Below are positions 54,632 through 64,000 of a stretch of DNA of 64,000 bases, in pieces. Source of the stretch: Eretmocerus hayati. Its lineage: Eukaryota > Arthropoda > Insecta > Hymenoptera > Aphelinidae. The stretch's first letter is position 1; each line of letters begins with the position of its first letter. The stretch is taken from positions 189,639,344 to 189,703,343 of the forward strand of contig CM056742.1 in NCBI GenBank assembly GCA_029851415.1, given 5' to 3'. Position numbers and translations under genes: made by a program. The notes below the pieces were generated by a model that saw nothing but the letters and a program-made list of their open reading frames with translations, searched no databases and was not told where the DNA came from.

Positions 54632-56390
54632 AAAAATACGCTGCTAAAAGTGATTAGCAGAATGCTTTCTCACGGCGTTATATGATGATAATTTTAACGA
54701 AAAAGAAAGTATCCTATATTTTGAGTTTTTCTTTCGAGGAAGCATTCCAGAGAGATTCGGGTCATCTGAAAGGAGGTTTTTCCAACAATATCTATTGTTT
54801 TATTAAGAGAAAATTTTGATATAGTCGGTTTAAAGATGATTAAACTGGAGTCCTTTGTGGAAATTCCCTTCCCCCGAAAAAATTTTCATATGAACAATGT
54901 TTTACGGATTTTATGAAAATTTCGTATCAGCCAATCGATTCAGAATGGCGCATAAGTAAGTCTTTAGGTCATTAGAATTGAGATAAATTAGTCGTAAAGG
55001 ATGATACGAGAGAAAAATGAATATTAATTCTAATTTTCTACTACTTTTTGAGTTATTCTTTTGAGGAAGCTTCTTATAGAGATTCAGGTCATCTAGACTG
55101 AGGTTTTTTTAACAATATCCATCGTTTGGTTGGGACGGAATTACGATGCAGTGGGTTTGAGAAGGGTTAAAATGAAATTTTTTGTGAAAATTTTGATTTT
55201 TTCGGAAATTTGAGATTTGTGAAGACTCAAATAAATATCGGTATTAACCAATCGATAGATAATGCAGAAAAAACCATAGTTTGGGTCATTGAAATCGAGA
55301 TAAATGAGTCATAAAAGAAGGTACGAGGAAAAAATGAATATTAAGAAAAATTTTCCATTATTTTTTCAGTTATTCTTTAGAGAAAGCTTTTTAGAGAGAT
55401 TTGGGCCTTCTAGTCTGAGGTTTTTTAAACAATACCCATCGTTTGGTAGAGACGGAATTTCGATTTAGTGGGTTTAAAAAGGGTCAAAATGAAATTTTTG
55501 GTGGAAATTTTGATTTTTTCGAAAATTTGAAATCTGTGAAGATTTTATAAAATTTCGGTATTAACCAATCGATAGATAATGCAGAAAAAACCATAGTTTA
55601 GGTCATTGGAATTGAGATAAATGAGTCATAAAAGAAGGTACGAGGAAAAAATGAATATTAAGAAAAATTTCCCATTATTTTTTCAGTCATTCTTTAGAGG
55701 AAGCTTTTTAGAGAGATTTGGGCCTTCTAGTCTGAGGTTTTTTTAACAATATCCATCGTTTGGTTGAGACGGAATTACGATGCAGTGGGTTTGAAAAGGG
55801 TTAAAATGAAATTTTTGGTGAAAATTTTGATTTTTTCGAAAATTTGAGATCTGTGAAGATTCTATAAAATTTCGGTATTAACCAATCGATAGATCTTGCA
55901 GAAAAAACCATAGTTTAGGTGACTCAATTCGTGGTGAGCCCGTGTGAGAAAAAGATATTTATGTATTAAAAGTCGAAATTCGAGCACTTTTGCTTGAAAA
56001 AGCTCATGGATCAAATTTGACTGGGAGCCGAAAGCTGCCAAATCACTGGGCTCTCAGAAATTGGATTCTTCACAACTTGTAGGAAGCCAAAAATTGATAT
56101 GCTGAACAGAGAAAGAGAAAGCGTGTCCGATAGAAAACAACATACACACACACACACACACACACATACACGGACAAAGGTGTGCAAAGATGAGTCTCTG
56201 ACGGATTTGGAAAGCCATTAGGAGGAAAAGTGTTACCTACAATCGATAGATTTTGGCGAGAGGAAGAGAATGGTCTTTGGCTTTTTTAGATAAAAGGAAT
56301 TTTGTTGAATAATATGTTGGTTTTAATGAAAAATTTGATCAAATTTTCGTTGGGGTGAAAACAAAGCTTTCTCTTTAGAGAAAGCAATAT
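54632..56390 (+). mobile_element. composite interspersed repeat, copy B
   Basis: Same family as copy A at 34047-35390, with four about 316-bp tandem units (marks at 54929, 55243, 55559 and 55877). The 5' hairpin CTGCTAA...TTAGCAG is at 54641-54660 and the 3' hairpin GCTTTCTC-TTTA-GAGAAAGC at 56366-56385. A CA microsatellite lies at about 56143-56166. The two copies differ mainly in the number of tandem units. Confidence 0.7.
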
Positions 56391-59095
56391 CTTCCGGTGA
56401 ATTTCTCCAGCTTTATAATGTTGATTAGACGCCATATATGAGCGTTTCTCTGGAACTTTTGCATTTTGCTGAAAATCGATGAAAAGTGAAAAATGAAAAC
56501 CGCTCAACGCACACCTGGGACCTTTTGCTCACATATTTGTGTGGTATTGAGAATTACAAATCCACTATTGAAACTCATATAGAGTAAGTGGCATCGCCAA
56601 AATCACGTTGATGAGTTGAACAAAAAGAAGTTTTTCGCCGATTTTCCAGAATTTCCTAAGCAATTATTTGGCAAAATTGACAATTTCAACGAACGCCTTG
56701 GGCCTTTTGCAGCTTCGTAAGGTCAGGGTATCCGATCACAATTATCAACATGGAGCTCGATCCGCCAATGTGGGATGAGAAAAGCTGAATTTTTTTCGTG
56801 AGTCACGTTTTTCCTATCTCACTTCAGAACGGCCGTATTCTAGACAGAAATATCGCACCAACACGAGTTTCATTGCAAAATCTCCGCAATTGCATCTACT
56901 TTAGATATGCAAAATTGCGTTCAGAGTCACGGCAGGAACTTGACGTAATCATCTTTGAGTTGAACGAGACATGATTGATTTTTTATTCCCAATTTTCGAA
57001 GCCACACAGTTTTAGCTGAATTGGTAGCACACCATCGCGCTTCTGGGCCATTTCTCTTCAATATATCCTCCACCAAATGCAGCTTGAATCAACCCGAAAA
57101 GCTGCGCGGCATCACCAGAATATCCGTAAGACTGCCCGAGAGTACCAAGTATTTCCACAAGATCTTCCCCACATTTTCTCTCTTTGAATGAGCTAGAATG
57201 AATCAACTTCTTCTGATCATACAGAGGCCGAAGATATCTCATTTTGAGACTCGGATAATGACATTTTCACTTCGATTGGGACCGATAGATTTGATTCTTT
57301 GCTTATATCATTATCCATAGCTGTATTCCAGCAGGTGTCAAAGTTCCAGAGAAACGCCCATATGCGACCTCACATGGGCCACATCAGTTTTTGCTTTTCC
57401 TGGAAGTTCATAGTAGAGCTAATTTTTCAAACAAATTGGAGCGGGTGCTAGAGATGTTTGGTTCGATCAAATTTACGTGGTCAACTCATACATCCATGAC
57501 ACTTACTCTGTGGATGAAAAGATTCATTGGATGACAATGAGACTGCCAACTGTAGGCACAAAAGGATCCGCAGCAGTTATTTTGCCATACATGGCAAAGG
57601 TCGTCGCAACCGATGCGCAAACATAAGACTGTAAGTCGCACCACACGTGCTCCACGTCGCTAGTTTCCTACGTACCCATACGTTGGTGAAGAGACGACAA
57701 AAAGCATTGAACTACAGTATTTGAGGGAAACGGGCATCAAATGGAGAAAACAGCGCCTTGGATGGTCGGAGAATTACAGGACTTTTCTCGAGCACAGTGA
57801 AGTGTTCTATGCCCCCCCCCCCCCCCAGAGTGGACTCACGACAATTTAGGAGCTTTCGTCTTCACTTCCCTTTTTCCTTATCCAACGAAGACTCAAAATA
57901 TCTGTGACAGGCAAACTGCTTTGGTGTAATGGAGCAAACAGTTCAGAAAGGATAGAAACTTCAGAAGAGTGTGTGCGATTGAGATTCGATCCTTGAACTT
58001 CGATCGAAAGACTTTGATATTACAGCTGTGAGTGTTCAAACACAAAGGATCGGATTCTCCAATTGTCTCGGATGTTTGATTTGGAATCGAAAATTGAGCT
58101 TTTTTGAAGCACCAAGTAATCTTCAAGCTCAAACAATCTCACCAAAGGTGTTGCGTTGGCCAAGTCTTATCTATTGCGTGGTTAAATTCGCCAAATTTTA
58201 CCACATTTGAATTTGAAAATATATTTTACTTGAAGCCCATAGTACAGGATGACAATGCAATCAGACTTGGATCATCATGTACGTTTTAATTAAAGAGCCT
58301 CCTAAAAAGAAACTGCAGCTTGGACAAAATATGCTCTCAGATTGCTTCCACGATTGACCTCTACTATCGCTTGATTCAGTGGAGATAAAAAAATGTTCAC
58401 CTTCTTCACAACTGCTTACTTCATCAATTCACTTTATTGGAATGAACAATTTCATCATGATGATACTGGCACTGATATGCGAGGATGGCTCATATGATTA
58501 AGCCGCGTAGCATAGTAGATAAAAACAGTTCTAGCCCAAAAAATCACCATCAGAGCACCATCGTTCTTATTGATTAATTAGATCTAATCAGGGCCAAAAC
58601 GGGGATATGATTTAATCTGCGATATCAGCCGGCCCAAAAGGCTCGACTCCAAATGTTAAGTAGTTCCTGATTATTCAAGAACATTTTCTAGTGCGTTCTG
58701 TTCCAGTGCTATAGATAGAATAGGACTCAATTTCATGGACTAGCTGACTGTGGTATCCACAAAATCAAAAATCACAGCAGATATTGCTTGTACAGCCAAT
58801 CGAATAGTATCATTAACTATGTCGGTGTGCATGCTATGGTACAGGGAGAAGAACATTAAATTGCATCCTGTTTTGAAAAGTAATTAATTGTGGTGGTGGA
58901 ATCCTGCAACTGCGAATTGAATGCAGCTCGATGATGCGTGTCCAGAATTTCACCAAAAATTACAAAAGAATGCGAATTATGGTGGTGATTACCTTAAGTA
59001 TTAAATCTGATTTGCTTCTTTCGGTGTTGACTTAGTAAGAGTGATCCGTGCAGTCGATCGATTTGATATATAAGCTTGTTTGAGAAAAGAAAAAC
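56391..59095. other. intergenic, no supported gene
   Basis: AT-rich; includes a 15-C homopolymer at 57812-57826. Frames at 57.0-57.25 and 57.9-58.3 kb have no recognisable domain. Confidence 0.4.
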
Positions 59096-59690
59096 ATGCC
59101 GAGCTGTCTCATTTTCTTCGGCAAAAAGCATATTTTCCTAGTTCGAAACACAGAATCGAGTCAGTTGGCACTGGGGCCCGCCTCAAAAAAGTTGGAAACA
59201 GATAAATCTCTGAGGTCTCCTCGGGCAGGGCAGTGTGGGAGAAATTCGTCGGGCGGAAAACACAATAAATCAAATAGCCCGCGAGCGAGCGAAGGAGTCG
59301 TGCTCGGATCCGCCAACACGGACACCGCTTTCTCGAGAATCGAGCGGTAAAACAAAATACGCTCTCAAGTGGGAGGTATTACGAGGTGGTATCGGTGTTG
59401 CCTTGCTAGGTTTATGCTTGCAAAAGAAATCCGAGGAAGAGCTCCGGTTACGCATCCCTTCGAATATCTCGTTGGCGTCTGCCCTTACGTTGAGCTGTTC
59501 TACTGATTCGCGTTCGGAAGGCCCCGTCGTCGATGAGGTCGTAGTTGGAGTCACATACCCGGTACCAGAGCGGAACGAGCGGGCGAGAAACCGCACAAAT
59601 TACCGTGGCGATGATTTAGGGGGGCTGCGCAGCTCCGGGGGCGAGCATCTTCCGCCTCGGCGCAGATGAAGTTTGCGAGGGCGCCAACTC
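59096..59690. other. CpG-rich open region of unknown nature
   Basis: This 600-bp stretch is markedly richer in CG dinucleotides than its surroundings. A 144-codon plus frame (59235-59669) and a 108-codon minus frame are open but show no known domain. It could be a promoter or first exon, or an LTR-like fragment. Confidence 0.3.
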
Positions 59691-62600
59691 TTGCACCGTA
59701 TTCCTTTCCCGTTTGTCAACAGATGATATTGAATGCAGTGACTTCCGCTACTGAAATTGGAACACACGAGAAGAGATTATGAATTTACCTCCGTTCACCA
59801 CTCAATACAGCCGTTGTCAACGAATATGTACAGAATGAGTGAATGGCTGTTGTAATGTAATAAATGATGCATTTTTCTGGACGCCATAGGTGCTGACACC
59901 CGTTCAGACATTTCAGGCCATAATAATCGAACTTTGATATATAAATATCAACGCTATGCAAAATCCACACAAAAAATACTTCACAACATGATGCTTTGAA
60001 GCAATGGAAAGAGGTGTCGAACTGCACCACAATAGATTACGCTAATAGCTCAACGAAATCAGCTACCGTATTCTTGATGAATATCAACATAAGTTGTGCG
60101 GTCTGAGAGAGTACGAAATCCCGTCAGAAGGTATCTTATCGAACGAGTTGGAGATAAGTTATGATCCCATTTTAAATGTGACTCTTATCCTCAAGTTCTC
60201 GTCTTTGAACATCGAATTTTCAGACGAAAACGGCAATAAAAATCGAAATTTGTCCAATCTATTTCATCAGCTCATCGTTGATGTTACACAATCATGCAAG
60301 TATTCAACCCTTAAAGTACTCGAACCTTGGCACAGTGAGGTTATGGACCTCCCGTGAAGCGAATCGGGGAGGAGGACACAGAACCATTAGAGAAAATGAC
60401 TCTCGCAACATCGCATTGGAAATATTGTTGACAAATGCGAGTAACGTCACTAGCTTTCAGTGCAAGGGCATCTCACTACCATCAATCATTGTTTCGACAA
60501 ACTCTGCAAGTCTGTGCATCTGAATTGGGCGCAAAGTTTTGTCATCATTAACGCAAGTGAACTCAGGGGAGCGGAAGCAAAACGCCAAAAAGTTGGTCTT
60601 GTACAGTTTCGTTTCGGCTCATAATTTCGGTGGGGTGAGATAGGGGGAAGCACCCAGCAAACTTGAGGCTTTGTTACTACTATACCAGACAAGATTCGAG
60701 ATATAACAGCACTAAAGTCACGCTGCACGCTCAAGCTGAGAATCCGGGTCACGCAGCGATCAATTAATTCCCTGAATCTTAATTCCATCGTTTCTAGTAT
60801 TGAGTGTGCAAGTTGGTATTTGAAACTTGAAATTTTCAGATAGCTTGGAACGTGTACCTTATCGTTTGTTCGGCAATCTTTTGCCAGTCATCTCAGCGCG
60901 GAGATGAAAGCTGGTAGTTTCGTTCTCCAAAACGTCATGGAACAATCCTCGAACATATTGTTGCGGCTTTTCCTATACTGTTCAGTTACCGGTAGTCATT
61001 TTGATCGTGCACGTGAGTAACAGAATTATTACACGTTTGACTGAATGAGATTATGAAAGAAAAGCTCCTCACTGGTACTAGCTTTAAATCGTCTTTTTCA
61101 AGCCATAGGTATAGCACATCTTCTAGTAAGATGTAATGTCGTTCCGAATTCATACGATATCATAGCTGAAAATTCAAGAAAATATTCATGTCTTTTCATG
61201 GAAATAGGACTGGTAAAAATCTATCTTTGCATATTGGAATAGAGCATCAAGCGTTGAACCTTTCACGCTGGCGGATTTTCTTCTTCACTCACTCTCCAAA
61301 ATATCCGCGGGGAACGGAAGCTGGTTTTCTCGGTAAAGTAAATCCTGCGGTGCGCAGTGATTGTATGATAGAGCGGAGAAGAAATTACAGGCAGGAGAGC
61401 TCAGCCTCAACGGAACCCGTGCGTTGAGAGAAAAATGACATCGCGAGCTTAGTCTCGGGCTACATCTATATGCCGTACACTTTTGTATATGATTCTTGGT
61501 AAGAACTTGACTGTCACGAGTGCGAGATTTTTGCACTGAGCAACGAGAGTGTGGAAGGTTTCCGAGAAACGATGTGGTGAAAAACTTTCACGGTTATATG
61601 GGTGAGATAATGCAGGGGAACCCTGAAATTTTACAGTATAACAAATCTCTCAGTAGCGTAACTCGTCTCAGTTCATAGCACCATATTTCCATATCGAGGT
61701 TTTATTATCACTCAAACTCGCATCCACAGTACTTCTCTGGCCTACTTCTTACTCTCGAAACGTATCTGTGAGCTAGTGAACCATCAAATTTCTTCCGAAA
61801 TCCTGATTCTTTAGCTCATCTTCATCCAGTATCTTAGCTACATGCAACTAAAAGAATGAGATGAAATTCAGAATATGACTGGTTGCTTTGTTCTTTTTGT
61901 CTGTAATCTGAGCGTGTGCAAGCCAGGCGCAAACCCCGATCTTTTATCGCCATTTATCGAGCCGCGAGTCTTCACTAAGCAGTTACATGGCGCATTCAAG
62001 CTAAAAATCCAGGGGTCATAATGTGACGTCAGAGTAGAGCCACAAGGGTGCTTCAATCCGTCACGATAGCCAACTCATGTGGTGTTGGAGCACGTAATTC
62101 GGTTGTGCCGTTGCTCGGCTCGTATCTCGCATTCGAGCGGAGCCCCATTTTCAGCTCACTCACAAGGCCTTTGACGTTTTTCAACCCGTACTGAAGATCG
62201 AAGCACGTTCATCTAACCGAGCGCCTCCCCGTGCGCGTTATCGCGGATAAGGTAATAAATCTGCAAGCCATCTCGAATGTGGTACACTTGCATCGTAGTC
62301 GAGATACCCGAGGACTGATCTGATATGCCCTCAATGACCTCCCCCCTCCCCCTCACATCACACATTACATCAATCTAAAAATATGGAGGGATGCATTTTT
62401 AACAATCGAAGACGGTTACGGGCAAATAAAAAGTTCACCAATACATGAAGGTGAAAAAAAGGTGCCTTGCGACGATTAAGAGACTAACAAGGAGAGCACC
62501 AGGTCTTCGGAACACCAATCTTGATGACGCGTGCAATGAGAAAAAAAATTTCACTTCTCAGCAACTCAAATGTTGTAAGTTCTGTAGAACCTCTCATATA

Positions 62601-63172
62601 CCTACATTCTGACTAGCGAACTGCCTCGCGTTGGTCGGCTTGTGACTGTTTCAGGAAAAGGTACGGGACTCTAAAAATGCATTAGTAAATCGAGTAATGA
62701 CCGAATTTCCATTCGAATTCGGTGGTGGCTCTGGTGTCTTGGAAACCCAAGATCAACTCCTATTTGAATTGCATATTATCATTTCGTTAATCGATTATTC
62801 AGTCTTCTAAAATTTATCTAGCATTCCAATTTTGATGCGGGTGATTTTTCATCGTTTTTCATTATGTTATCTCAAACTGGCCTTTTAAAGTTCTCGTTTG
62901 TGTTTGAGTGATTGGTTTTCAGTCTGACCTAGAGACGAAGGGATGAATAAGCATTTAGAGGCGTAATACTACATGAACATGAAACACCGTTAACCAGGAA
63001 GAACTATGGACATTTTTTGAAATTTTGCTCGTAAATTCCCTGTAACTTGTACGTCTTACATAATAATGGCATTATGTCTAGATTCAATTGAAAGCTCATT
63101 GTCTTAGATTTTGATTGCGCCGCAGCAAAGTTCAATTGGATGTTGTTGGCGGAAGTTGTGAGCATTTGAAAA
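59691..63172. other. intergenic, no supported gene
   Basis: Short frames only; nothing recognised on either strand. Confidence 0.4.
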
Positions 63173-63214
63173 GTGTTCAAAGTTAGACCCCCTGCTTGGG
63201 GTAACTTTGAACAC
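63173..63214. repeat. strong 42-nt hairpin
   Basis: GTGTTCAAAGTTA pairs perfectly with TAACTTTGAACAC, continued inward by CCCC/GGGG after a GA bulge, with the loop CTGCTT. It may be a miniature transposon end pair or an RNA hairpin. Confidence 0.6.
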
Positions 63215-64000
63215 TAGATTAATTAAACGTTAAACCCTCGATAACGGACATGGTAATGCTCTGTGTCTATCTTTATGTAATCATTTGTATTCAAAAAGGT
63301 ATTATAGACTCAATCTAAGTTTTTTGAAGTTGAAACGAAGGCTCGAACAATAAATGAGGTGTTTCAAGAAGTCCTCCTAATCGTGATCACAATCTGTATT
63401 TGAATTCAAAAATCCGCTTACACAAAGTTCTAATCTCATCCAGAAATTTCTGGTCCTTCATGTACGATAATCCAGAGAGTGATGTAGGGCATTTTGGAAC
63501 TCTAATGACCCCAACCACAAATCTCAAAATCGAGAATTATCGGAATACAAGGAATAATTTGTTTGATCCAGAGTTAGCCCGACTTTCAAGGGACTGCGGT
63601 TTTTTGCAGTGATCAAAATTACTCACCATGTTATAATCTTGAAATAGATTGATTCGCATTGAAAAATCTAGATCTCGAATGAAAAAGATGCAGACGATAG
63701 CGGGAACCTTGCACGCTGCGCATCCGCTACGGCATGCATACGCGGCACACACGTTGATGTAAACGCAACCAATGCCAGACATGCAGACGGCACTTCGGTC
63801 GCGCTCATCCAGCTGCGCTCTTCTACAAAGAAGACATACACGGGAGCTTGCTAAGCGCCATTAATTTTTCCTGTGTATCGGATGGGTGCGGAACGAGGCA
63901 AACACGCAGACGCCGACCTGACCGCACGCACTCATCTACAGCCAAATGAATGAAATGGATGAAATGGATGAATGTTTTCACATAATTTTTCAATTGAATC
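63215..64000. other. intergenic, no supported gene
   Basis: The last 300 bases are richer in CG and contain a short ATGGATGAA-type repeat near 63953; no gene recognised. Confidence 0.35.

Noticed and set aside
59235..59669. Possible 144-residue protein gene
   Set aside because: The CpG-rich composition explains the open frame; no domain or splice signal supports coding.
1..64000. CRISPR arrays, bacterial operons, ribosomal RNA genes
   Set aside because: No direct-repeat/spacer pattern, no prokaryotic gene layout and no rRNA sequence was recognised; the window is eukaryotic.

Overview
This 64 kb window is AT-rich eukaryotic DNA with almost no long host coding sequence and a dense load of transposable elements. 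Intron-like splice signals, an insect-like TDP-43 (TBPH) N-terminal domain, a Uba2 gene fragment, and P-element-like, PIF/Harbinger, DIRS, Ty3/Gypsy and R1/Jockey-like non-LTR elements together suggest an arthropod, most likely an insect. The species cannot be named from the sequence.

Layout from left to right. An antisense diverged Gypsy-type LTR (about 1.1-1.83 kb) is followed by a 1.7 kb fold-back element (1.9-3.6 kb) and a CAGCCY hexamer-rich low-complexity block (5.3-5.96 kb). From 8.69 to 9.46 kb lies an array of hairpins that share an invariant 8-nt loop while their stems change in a compensatory way, a candidate structured RNA. At 10.85 kb is a 183-bp LTR with a primer-binding site and an embedded tRNA-like segment. 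At 11.9-12.9 kb is a small gene encoding only the N-terminal domain of TDP-43. A nearly complete DIRS-type tyrosine-recombinase retrotransposon (13.8-18.5 kb) has inverted terminal repeats and an internal complementary region. A 46-bp minisatellite (18.69-18.97 kb) separates it from a broken P-element-like transposase (minus strand, 19.0-21.06 kb). A broken PIF/Harbinger transposase (21.1-22.9 kb) and two MADF/Myb-SANT-like accessory genes (23.3-25.7 kb) follow.

The best preserved element is a Ty3/Gypsy retrotransposon (26,184-33,373). Its 1,100-bp LTRs differ at only three positions, and it has a 4-bp target duplication, a tRNA-Lys(CTT)-type primer-binding site, a gag-pol -1 frameshift signal and one in-frame stop between RNase H and integrase. 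It is much more GC-rich than its surroundings.

The right half holds two copies of a composite repeat with about 316-bp internal tandem units and terminal hairpins (34.05-35.39 and 54.63-56.39 kb), a Uba2 pseudogene fragment (35.4-35.87 kb), a palindromic TA-flanked MITE inserted in an about 142-bp tandem repeat (38.3-39.9 kb), and a fold-back element made of inverted short tandem units (40.28-41.06 kb). It also has a 5'-truncated non-LTR retrotransposon (minus, 41.34-42.58 kb), a pogo/Tigger-like element (44.69-45.55 kb) and a poly(A)-tailed retroposed fragment (47.92-48.15 kb). The remainder, including most of 48-54 and 56.4-64 kb, shows no gene I can support.
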